Shown here piece by piece: positions 36,373-43,113 of a stretch of 44,310 bases of DNA; within the stretch, counting starts at the first letter, position 1, and each line of letters begins with the position of its first letter. Location of the stretch: contig JAJYYG010000105.1 in NCBI GenBank assembly GCA_021801235.1, forward strand, positions 1 through 44,310, given 5' to 3'. The notes below the pieces were generated by a model. The model was not told where the DNA came from, did not search any database, and saw only the letters and a list, made by a program, of their open reading frames with translations. This stretch comes from Actinomycetes bacterium (GTDB lineage: Bacteria; Actinomycetota; Acidimicrobiia; Acidimicrobiales; RAAP-2). The position numbers were made by a program, and so were the translations under genes.

Positions 36373-38400
36373 TCAACCGGCGGCTCCGGCGTCGGGCGCT
36401 GCCGGCTCGCCGCGATCGAAGAGCCTCCGATAGAACGACAGCTCCGCTTCGAGGCAGGTCTCGAGTGTCGCGGCCCGTCGGAACCCGTGCCCCTCACCCG
36501 GGAACACGAGGAGGTCGCAGGGCACGCCTTCGGCGGCCAGCCGCTCCGCGAACCGCTCGGCCTGGCCCACCGGCACCACCGGGTCGTCGGCGCCCTGCAA
36601 CAGCAGCACCGCGCCGGCGATCGACCCCGGCCGGTGGATGGGGGATCGTCGGCGGTACCGCGGTGCCGCATCCGGCAGCGGGCCGACCAGACCGTCGAGG
36701 TAGCGGGACTCGAAGTCGTGGGTCTCCGCCGCCAGATGCTCGAGATCGGTCACCCCGTACCACGACACCGCCCCCGCGAACCGATCCGAGTCGACCAGTG
36801 CCGCCAGCGCGGTGAACCCTCCCGCGCTGGTGCCCCGGATCGCCATCCGGTACCCGTCCACCACTCCGCCCTCGGCCAGGGCTACCGCGTAGTCCGTGCA
36901 GTCCTCGACGTCGGCCTCCCCCCACCGCCCCGCCAGGCTGCGCCGGTACGAGCGGCCGTACCCGGTGCTCCCCCGGTAGTCGACGCACGCCACCGCGAGC
37001 CCGCTCCCGGTGAAGAAGCGGATGACCGGGTCGAACCCGGGATCGCACGCGCCCGTCGGGCCCCCGTGACAGAAGACCACCAACGGCGGCGGTCCGTCGC
37101 CCGGGTGGCCGGCCACGGGGGGGTGGAACAGGCCTGGGATCGCACGGCCACCCACCTCAACGTCCCACGGGATCGCCCCCGTCGCACCGGGGTCCGGCCG
37201 GCGCCCTCGGGACGGGGCGGGGGCGCAGGCCGCCGGAGAGCCACCTTCCGCAGGCACCTCGAGGACGGTCGGTCCCTGTGACGGTGTGCTCCCCAGGACG
37301 GCGGTCCGGCCGTCGTCCGTCACCGCCACGCCGGAGATGCTGACGCACGGTTGCGCGAGGACCTCCAGGGACCACGGCGCGGACTTCGGTGCGGAACCCG
37401 TCAGCCGGTGCCCGGGACCGGGGTCCAGCCGGACCAGATGGTCCCGGCCGTCGCGGTGCATCCGGGCCACCAGGGAACCGTCCGGTCGCTCCGCCAGGGT
37501 CGCCTGGCCGAGGACCCAGTCCGGGCCGTGGAACTCCGCTTCGAACTCGACCAGCGCGCTCACCGTCGAGCCCGCGGAGCCGGCGCTCCCACCATCCGGG
37601 GGCATCCGGTGCGGGAGCCACCAGCCCGTGCGGTCCCAGACGAAGACCAGTCCCCCGTCGCGGCACCACAGGGGCTGTCCGACCGACGATCCCTCGCCGC
37701 CGGCGACCCGGCGGACCTCGGTCACCCGCGGTGCCCCGTCGTCCTCGTGGAGGCGGGCGAGCCACAGCACCGAGGAGTCCCAGGGCATCGACGGATGGTC
37801 CCAACCCACCCACGCCAGCAGCGTCCCGTCCGGAGAGATCCGGGGGGATGCGACGAAGTCGCTCGTGTCGACCAGGGGGAGCACCCGCAGCGAGCCGTCG
37901 GAGGCGACGGCCACCAGGCGGTGACCGGTGGATCCGGAGCGGTGACGCTCCTCCACGGCCACCAACCACCTTCCCGAACGGGTCAACCGGGGGTCGGCAT
38001 AGCGGAGATCGGAACCCGGCTCCGGGAGCACGCTGAGAGGACGCGCCGGCGACCCCGCCCGCTCCATCCGGTACAGGCGCTGGTCGGAGCGGTCCACGTA
38101 GACCAGGGACCCTCCTGACGCCCGGGCGGCGGCGCCTCCGTACTCGTGGACCCGGCTCCCGACCGCCACCCCCGGCGGCGAGAGGCGGGTCTCCTCCCCC
38201 GACCGCTCCCGGCGGAGGACCACCGGGCCGCCACCTTCGGACGGCCTCGCCTCCGTCCAACACAGCGCGGATCCGTCGGCGTGCAGCCCCGATCGGGAGA
38301 CCCGGGCCGCCACCACCTGCGCCGCCGTCCACGGTCCACCAACGGCGGACGCCGCGGGACCGGCACCGGGCGTCGTAGGCACGTTCGCAGGGTGGTCCAT
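36373..38400 (-). CDS. S9-family prolyl oligopeptidase/acylaminoacyl peptidase
   Basis: A 675-residue cytoplasmic serine peptidase. Residues about 20-400 form the beta-propeller with repeated 'SPDGTLLAWVGWDHPSMPWDSS'-type strands. The C-terminal alpha/beta hydrolase domain has FCHGGPTGA, the nucleophile Ser525 in RGTSAGGFTAL, Asp606 in QGADDPVVP and His638 in GEGHGF, giving a complete triad. It probably trims short peptides; the substrate is unknown. The ATG at 38400 lies only 20 bp from the divergent reductase gene. A longer in-frame start reaching 38469 would run into that gene and is rejected. TACGGT lies 9 nt before the ATG. Confidence 0.9.
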   Translation of the reverse strand: MDHPANVPTTPGAGPAASAVGGPWTAAQVVAARVSRSGLHADGSALCWTEARPSEGGGPVVLRRERSGEETRLSPPGVAVGSRVHEYGGAAARASGGSLVYVDRSDQRLYRMERAGSPARPLSVLPEPGSDLRYADPRLTRSGRWLVAVEERHRSGSTGHRLVAVASDGSLRVLPLVDTSDFVASPRISPDGTLLAWVGWDHPSMPWDSSVLWLARLHEDDGAPRVTEVRRVAGGEGSSVGQPLWCRDGGLVFVWDRTGWWLPHRMPPDGGSAGSAGSTVSALVEFEAEFHGPDWVLGQATLAERPDGSLVARMHRDGRDHLVRLDPGPGHRLTGSAPKSAPWSLEVLAQPCVSISGVAVTDDGRTAVLGSTPSQGPTVLEVPAEGGSPAACAPAPSRGRRPDPGATGAIPWDVEVGGRAIPGLFHPPVAGHPGDGPPPLVVFCHGGPTGACDPGFDPVIRFFTGSGLAVACVDYRGSTGYGRSYRRSLAGRWGEADVEDCTDYAVALAEGGVVDGYRMAIRGTSAGGFTALAALVDSDRFAGAVSWYGVTDLEHLAAETHDFESRYLDGLVGPLPDAAPRYRRRSPIHRPGSIAGAVLLLQGADDPVVPVGQAERFAERLAAEGVPCDLLVFPGEGHGFRRAATLETCLEAELSFYRRLFDRGEPAAPDAGAAG

Positions 38401-38408
38401 CGAGTCGG

Positions 38409-38415
38409 TACCGTA
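38409..38415. promoter_or_regulatory. Bidirectional overlapping -10 elements
   Basis: The heptamer TACCGTA reads as TACCGT on the plus strand (6 nt before ATG 38421) and as TACGGT on the minus strand (9 nt before ATG 38400). Both match TANNNT at leaderless spacing. Confidence 0.55.
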
Positions 38416-38420
38416 CCCGC

Positions 38421-39476
38421 ATGGGCACCCACGACGAAGATCCCGACGCGCAGGTCGCCAGCCGGGCACCGGACGGGATCCCGCCGACCTTCGGGGCCTA
38501 CGTGGTCGAACGGCGGACGGACGGTCTGGTCCAGGGCGTCCGGGAGCTCTCCCCCGGAGACCTTCCCGACGGCGGGACGGTGGTCCGGGTCGACTGGTCT
38601 GCGGTCAACTTCAAGGACGGCATGGTCGCGACCCCCGGCAACCGGGTGGCCCGGATCTCCCCCCTCGTCCCCGGGGTCGACCTGGTCGGCACCGTGGTCG
38701 CGTCGGACACCTTCGCGCCGGGGCAGGCGGTGATCGTCCACGGACACGACCTGGGAGTCGCCCACCACGGCGCCTACGCCGAGTACGCCCGCGTCCCCTC
38801 CGCCTGGGCCGTCCCCCTGCCATCCGGGCTCACCGCCCGCCATGCCGCGGTCATCGGCACGGCCGGCTTCACGGCCGCGCTCTCCCTCCGACAGCTCGAA
38901 CGTTCCGGTCTCGAGCCCTCACAGGGCCCCGTCCTGGTCACCGGCGCGTCGGGCGGAGTGGGGAGCATGACGGTGGCGCTCCTGGCGCTGCACGGGTACG
39001 AGGTGGTGGCGAGCACCGGCAAGCAGGGCGAGCACGACTACCTGACCCGGCTCGGCGCCGCCGGGGTGATCGGCCGGGACGACCTCTTGGCCGATCCCGA
39101 CCGCACCCTTGGCCCGGAGCGCTGGGCCGGTGCCGTCGACTGCGTGGGTGGGGCCACCCTGGCCCAGGTGCTGCGCACGCTCCGCTACGGCGGTGCGGTC
39201 GCGGCCAGCGGCCTGACCGGGGGAAGCGCGTTGGAGACGACGGTCTACCCGTTCATCGTCCGCGGCGTCGCCCTCCTCGGCGTCGACACCGTCCGGACGC
39301 CCACCGAGGTGAGGGTCGCCGTGTGGACGCAGCTCGCCCAGGAGTACCCCGCCCCGCTGCTCGACGAGATGGTCGCCGCCGAGACCGGGCTCGGGGGGAT
39401 CGGGGAAGCCCTCGGGTCGATCGCGGCCGGGTCGGTACGGGGCCGGGTGCTCGTCCGTCCCGGTGGCGACGCCTAG
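38421..39476 (+). CDS. YhdH/AcuI-type quinone oxidoreductase (acryloyl-CoA reductase-like)
   Basis: NADPH-dependent medium-chain reductase of 351 residues. Features are VDWSAVNFKDGMVATPGNRVARISPLVPGVDLVGTV, typical of the YhdH/YhfP group, the nucleotide motif VLVTGASGGVGSMTVALLA and a final GRVLVRPGGDA. The group includes acryloyl-CoA reductase AcuI. No acrylate or DMSP genes are nearby, so the substrate stays open. No catalytic zinc cysteines are present. The ATG has TACCGT 6 nt upstream. The stop codon overlaps that of the converging lipoprotein gene. Confidence 0.88.
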   Translation: MGTHDEDPDAQVASRAPDGIPPTFGAYVVERRTDGLVQGVRELSPGDLPDGGTVVRVDWSAVNFKDGMVATPGNRVARISPLVPGVDLVGTVVASDTFAPGQAVIVHGHDLGVAHHGAYAEYARVPSAWAVPLPSGLTARHAAVIGTAGFTAALSLRQLERSGLEPSQGPVLVTGASGGVGSMTVALLALHGYEVVASTGKQGEHDYLTRLGAAGVIGRDDLLADPDRTLGPERWAGAVDCVGGATLAQVLRTLRYGGAVAASGLTGGSALETTVYPFIVRGVALLGVDTVRTPTEVRVAVWTQLAQEYPAPLLDEMVAAETGLGGIGEALGSIAAGSVRGRVLVRPGGDA

Positions 39477-40096
39477 GCCATCGTCTGCGCAGCCGTCCCG
39501 GTGGCGGCGAACACCGGGGAGACCGTGATGGTCCCGCCGTTGCACGGTCCCAGCCGGGCGACGAGCGACAGGCTGGTGTACGAGTTCGGCGGGGTGACCT
39601 CGAGGGAAGCGGCCACCGGGCACGAGGTCTCGCTCCCGGTCGGGACGTCGGAGTACCCCAGGTTGAAGTAGACCGACTCGCCGGTGGTGATCGTGACCAC
39701 CGAAGGGGGCATGGCGGTGAAGCTGTAATTCCCCTTCCGGACGACGATCGTGGGCAACTGGGATCCGCCGGCCGCCAGCATCTGGAGGCCGGGGTAGCCG
39801 CCGAGGACGCATGGGTGCGGGGAGAGGCTCTTCAGCGCAACCGTCATCTCGATGGTCCCGGCAGCACCGCTGCTTCCGTGGACGGAGGCGGCCAAGGCCG
39901 AAGTGGGGCAGGTCGCCAGGCCTGCCTTGGTCGATGGAGTCACCGGCACGGTCGTCGTCGGGGGAACCGTCGAGCTGGTCGACGAGGACGCGGGCACGGT
40001 GCCCGCCGACGAGGTGGACGGCGAACCGGAGGAGCAGGCGGCCGCGCCGACACCGCCCAGCACCACCATGCACGCGACCGCGGCCCACCGCCTCAT
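39473..40096 (-). CDS. DUF4232-containing lipoprotein
   Basis: A 207-residue exported lipoprotein. It has a signal peptide with lipobox VGAAAC (Cys near residue 22), then a Ser/Thr/Pro-rich linker and a DUF4232 domain with CPTSALAASV, FLxx-type strands and the conserved HPCVLGGYPGLQML plus a C-terminal cysteine region (LGPCNGG). Role unknown; typical of actinobacterial secreted proteins. I chose ATG 40096 (MRRWAAVACMVV), which has GAGGGG upstream. ATG 40141 would give a non-standard signal peptide. It follows the DUF151 nuclease gene by 49 bp. Confidence 0.85.
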   Translation of the reverse strand: MRRWAAVACMVVLGGVGAAACSSGSPSTSSAGTVPASSSTSSTVPPTTTVPVTPSTKAGLATCPTSALAASVHGSSGAAGTIEMTVALKSLSPHPCVLGGYPGLQMLAAGGSQLPTIVVRKGNYSFTAMPPSVVTITTGESVYFNLGYSDVPTGSETSCPVAASLEVTPPNSYTSLSLVARLGPCNGGTITVSPVFAATGTAAQTMA

Positions 40097-40145
40097 CCGA
40101 TCCCCTCGTCTCTCCCCGGACCCCCGCATCTCGTCGGACATTCTG

Positions 40146-40670
40146 TCAGGGGGAGAAGTCCTCGGGGCGGATGGTGTCGAGGAAGTGGCGGAACTCACCG
40201 ACGATCTCCTCGGGACTGACGTCGTCGCCGTCGCCGTCGCCCTCGTCCTCATCCTCTTCTTCTTCGACCGCCAGCAGGATGCCTTCGTTGTCCATCAGCT
40301 CGTCGGCGACGAAGAGGCTGGTGCCGGTGCGGACCGCGATCGCCACCGCGTCCGAAGGCCTCGACGACAAGCGCAGCTCCCGGCCGTCACGACGCATCAC
40401 GATGTCCGCGTAGTAGGTCGACTCCCGCAGCTCGGTGATCACCACCCGCTCGACGGTCGTCCCCAGCGTGTCGAGGAGGTCGCGGATCAGGTCGTGGGTC
40501 ATCGGTCGGGGGGTCTCCATGCCCTGCAGAGCGAAGGCGATGGCGGTGGCCTCCGGCGCGCCGATGAAGATCGGAAGGGTCCTCCCGAGCCCTTCGGACT
40601 CTTGGAGCAGCAGGACCGGCGTGTTGGACTGGAGGTCCACTCGCACCGCCCGAAGCCGCACTTCGACCAT
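40146..40670 (-). CDS. Bifunctional nuclease family protein (DUF151)
   Basis: A 174-residue protein with the BFN/DUF151 domain (about 3-135): VEVRLRAVRVDLQSNTPVLLLQE, LPIFIGAPEATAIAFALQG, RPMTHDLIRDLLDTLG and SSRPSDAVAIAVRTGTSLFVADELM. Plant and mycobacterial relatives (Rv1829) are described as nucleases; the true substrate is not settled. A highly acidic tail (EEEEDEDEGDGDGDD) follows the domain. ATG 40670 has TAAGTT 7 nt upstream. A TTG at 40679 is less likely. The neighbours MerR, FHA and GcvH match the mycobacterial Rv1826-Rv1829 order. Confidence 0.88.
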   Translation of the reverse strand: MVEVRLRAVRVDLQSNTPVLLLQESEGLGRTLPIFIGAPEATAIAFALQGMETPRPMTHDLIRDLLDTLGTTVERVVITELRESTYYADIVMRRDGRELRLSSRPSDAVAIAVRTGTSLFVADELMDNEGILLAVEEEEDEDEGDGDGDDVSPEEIVGEFRHFLDTIRPEDFSP

Positions 40671-40677
40671 GGAGTGC

Positions 40678-40683
40678 AACTTA
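40678..40683 (-). promoter_or_regulatory. -10-like element of the DUF151 gene
   Basis: TAAGTT on the minus strand, 7 nt before ATG 40670. Confidence 0.5.
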
Positions 40684-40745
40684 CTCGCCGACGACCCCGG
40701 ACGTGGTCGGCCCCCGGCACCGGCGGGGAGCGTCCCCGTCCCGGA

Positions 40746-42107
40746 TCAGGGTCCCAGCACGTCCTTGAGCGCGGCGCGGATCAGGGCGCCATGAAGCCGC
40801 GCACCGAGCGAGACCAGGTCCTCGGCACTCTGCTGTCCCCGTGTCCTCGCCTCCGGGTTCCGTTGCCGGAACAGCGGGAGCACGATCTGCTCCACGAACC
40901 CCGCCTCGCGGTCTGCCGAGTTCTTGTAGAGACGGAGATGGCGGGCCTCGATCCCGAAGCCCGCAAAGGCGGCGGCCACACGGGCCACCTCCAGCCCGCT
41001 GGCGTCGAAGTACGCCTCGCCGCCGATCATCGCCGGCTTGAGCAGGCCGAACGATCCGAGCTCGCCGATCTGGGCCTCGGTGAGCCCGGATTCGCGGGCC
41101 AGCTCCTCCGCCGTCAAGCTGGTCGGCGCCGGGGGCGGCCCGCCGTGCACCTCCGTGCCGGCCGGACCCCCGAGACCGCTCCCCGACCGCGCCGACGTCG
41201 TTCCACCGGGCGGCGAGGAGGGGGCCGGTCGGCCTGGTGCCGTCACCGTCGTCACCGTCGTCTCCGTGTGGGCCGTGTGGGGAGAGGCTCCGCCGGGACC
41301 GCCCGTCGCCGGCCCGGTCGTCGGCAGGGCCGCCGGCCCGGTCGCCGGCCCGGTCGTCGGCCCGTCGACGGGTGCCCGACGGGCGGGTGCCGCCGCGCGC
41401 AGGGGCTCGCCTTCCGCGGTCGCCGGGGCTGAGGGGTCCGGGGCTGAGGGGTCCGGACCGGGAAGCGGGGCGCCGCTGGATCCGGTCGGGGCGCCGGTGG
41501 TCCGGGACTGGACACCCGGTCCCTCCGGGGAGCCACTGTCGAGCCGATGCGCGGCGGGAGACCGGGGCACGCTTGCGGCAGGCGCCGCGACATCTCCGGC
41601 GACCGACCCGCTCCGGGGCGCCACCGGAGCCGGCTGCGCCACGATCGGCAACACTGGTGCAGCCGGTGAAGCCGGTGCACGAGCCATGCCGGCATCGACC
41701 GGGATCGCCGACGGGGTGCCCGCCGACTGGCCCCCGGGTGCCGCCGCCTCGGCATGTGCACCCCGAGCCGACGCGGCTTCCGTCGCGCCGACCGTCCCGT
41801 GGATGCCTTTCGGCCCGGTGCCGTTCCCATCGGCATCGGCACGACCTCCCTCCACCGCCCCCGGAGGATCCTCCAGGCGATCCTTGATCACCCGCAAGGG
41901 CAGGAAGTGCTCGCGCTGCTGGCGCAGGACCCACCGGAGCCGTTCGACGTCCTGCTCGTAGAACTTCCGGTACCCCGACGGGGTGCGCTCGGGGTCCACC
42001 AGACCCTGGCTCTCGAGGAACCGGATCTTCGAGATGGTCACGTCAGGGAACTCCTGACGGAGCAGGGTGAGGACATCGCCGATCGAGAGGTAGGACCGGG
42101 CGCTCAC
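40746..42107 (-). CDS. MerR-family regulator with a very long disordered linker
   Basis: A 453-residue transcription regulator. Residues 5-78 are a MerR winged helix ([64 protein letters not shown]). Residues about 81-329 are a roughly 250-residue Pro/Ala/Gly/Ser/Thr linker with internal duplications. Residues about 330-453 are a second helical domain ([26 protein letters not shown] ... [16 protein letters not shown]) that looks like the effector or dimerisation half. The mycobacterial neighbour-equivalent Rv1828 is about 250 residues, so the linker roughly doubles it. The start is GTG 42107 after a G-rich stretch. Target genes are unknown. Confidence 0.85.
   Translation of the reverse strand: MSARSYLSIGDVLTLLRQEFPDVTISKIRFLESQGLVDPERTPSGYRKFYEQDVERLRWVLRQQREHFLPLRVIKDRLEDPPGAVEGGRADADGNGTGPKGIHGTVGATEAASARGAHAEAAAPGGQSAGTPSAIPVDAGMARAPASPAAPVLPIVAQPAPVAPRSGSVAGDVAAPAASVPRSPAAHRLDSGSPEGPGVQSRTTGAPTGSSGAPLPGPDPSAPDPSAPATAEGEPLRAAAPARRAPVDGPTTGPATGPAALPTTGPATGGPGGASPHTAHTETTVTTVTAPGRPAPSSPPGGTTSARSGSGLGGPAGTEVHGGPPPAPTSLTAEELARESGLTEAQIGELGSFGLLKPAMIGGEAYFDASGLEVARVAAAFAGFGIEARHLRLYKNSADREAGFVEQIVLPLFRQRNPEARTRGQQSAEDLVSLGARLHGALIRAALKDVLGP
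41423..41452. repeat. 15-bp tandem duplication inside the MerR linker
   Basis: Two adjacent copies of CCGGGGCTGAGGGGT encode the repeated PDPSA unit of the linker. Further imperfect GGCCCGGTCG-type repeats lie at about 41310-41366. Confidence 0.85.
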
Positions 42108-42144
42108 CCCGACCCCCGCCCTCGGTCGGAACCGAACGCTCCCC

Positions 42145-42618
42145 TCATTCGCCCGCGGCCACCAGGTACAGCAGTTTGAACTTGCCGATCTGCACCTCGT
42201 CGCCGCTCGACAGCTCGGCCTCTTCGATCCGCTCCCGGTTGACATAGGTGCCGTTGAGCGAGCCGACGTCACGCACCCGGGCCTTGTTGCCGTGGGCGAC
42301 GAACTCGGCGTGGCGCCGGGAAACGGTGATGTCGTCCAGGAAGATGTCGCTCTCGGGATGCCGGCCGACCCTGGTCACCTCCGTCTCCAACGCATAGCGC
42401 ATCCCGGGGTTCGGACCGCGCTTGACGACCAACATGCCTACACCCCGTGGCAGCTCGACCTGCCCGACCGCGGTGGCGTCGTCGACCCCCTCGCCCAGGT
42501 CGTCGACGGGCTGCACCGAGATCGTGGTGTCCGAGGAGGCCGTGACCAGCACCGCCCCACACGACGAGCAGAAATTCACCCCGGGGGGATTGCGATGACC
42601 GCAGTTGTGGCAGAACAC
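42145..42618 (-). CDS. GarA-like FHA protein with zinc ribbon
   Basis: A 157-residue protein. An N-terminal zinc ribbon (Cys3, Cys6, Cys17, Cys20) is followed by a [11 protein letters not shown] stretch that resembles the phosphorylated threonine motif of GarA. An FHA domain (about 62-150) follows, with [22 protein letters not shown] and [15 protein letters not shown]. GarA binds and regulates enzymes of glutamate and 2-oxoglutarate metabolism in mycobacteria and is controlled by Ser/Thr kinases. I chose the GTG at 42618 because TACCGT lies 7 nt upstream. A GTG at 42627 would put the -10 element on top of the start. Confidence 0.85.
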   Translation of the reverse strand: MFCHNCGHRNPPGVNFCSSCGAVLVTASSDTTISVQPVDDLGEGVDDATAVGQVELPRGVGMLVVKRGPNPGMRYALETEVTRVGRHPESDIFLDDITVSRRHAEFVAHGNKARVRDVGSLNGTYVNRERIEEAELSSGDEVQIGKFKLLYLVAAGE

Positions 42619-42625
42619 GATGCTC

Positions 42626-42631
42626 ACGGTA
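42626..42631 (-). promoter_or_regulatory. -10-like element of the FHA gene
   Basis: TACCGT on the minus strand, 7 nt before the GTG at 42618. It overlaps the alternative GTG at 42627. Confidence 0.45.
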
Positions 42632-42675
42632 GTCGCTCCCGTCCCTGCGATCCTTCCGAGAGCGACGCGGTCCTC

Positions 42676-43056
42676 TCAGCCCTCCGTGAGCGCCCGGTAG
42701 GCAGCGGCGTCCAGGAGCCCCGACACAGAGCCCTGGTCGGACGGGAGCATCTCGCAGAGCCAGCCCTCGCCGTACGGGTCGTTGTTCAACCGCTCCGGCG
42801 CGTCGCCCAGCGCGGCGTTGACCGCCACCACCACGCCGGCGACCGGCGCGTAGACCTCGGACACCGACTTGGTCGATTCGACCTCTCCCAGTAGCGCGCC
42901 CGCCGCCAGCTGCGACCCGACCGCGGGGAGATCGACGAACACGACGTCACCGAGCGCATCCTGGGCGTAGTCCGTGATCCCGATCCTCAGACGACCGTCC
43001 TCGGTCCGGACCCACTCGTGATCGTTGGTGTAGCGCAGTTCTTCGGGAACGTCCAT
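42676..43056 (-). CDS. gcvH: Glycine cleavage system H protein
   Basis: Lipoyl carrier protein of the glycine cleavage system. The 126-residue product has RYTNDHEWVRTEDGRLRIGITDYAQDALGD, the lipoylated Lys63 in VESTKSVSEVYAP and a typical NNDPYGEGWLCEM C-terminal half. The ATG at 43056 has TAGCGT 6 nt upstream. The genes for P, T and L proteins are not in the window. Its neighbourhood with the FHA gene matches the mycobacterial Rv1826-Rv1827 order. Confidence 0.96.
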   Translation of the reverse strand: MDVPEELRYTNDHEWVRTEDGRLRIGITDYAQDALGDVVFVDLPAVGSQLAAGALLGEVESTKSVSEVYAPVAGVVVAVNAALGDAPERLNNDPYGEGWLCEMLPSDQGSVSGLLDAAAYRALTEG

Positions 43057-43062
43057 GGCGGG

Positions 43063-43068
43063 ACGCTA
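43063..43068 (-). promoter_or_regulatory. -10-like element of gcvH
   Basis: TAGCGT on the minus strand, 6 nt before the gcvH ATG. Confidence 0.5.
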
Positions 43069-43113
43069 CCCGAAGGGAACCCCGTCCGGCGAGGCCCCTC
43101 GACGACCATCCGG

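Noticed and set aside
36373-38469. A longer S9 peptidase start at 38469.
   Set aside because: It would overlap the first 49 bases of the divergent reductase, whose N-terminus and promoter signal are good, and the peptidase ATG at 38400 has its own -10-like element.
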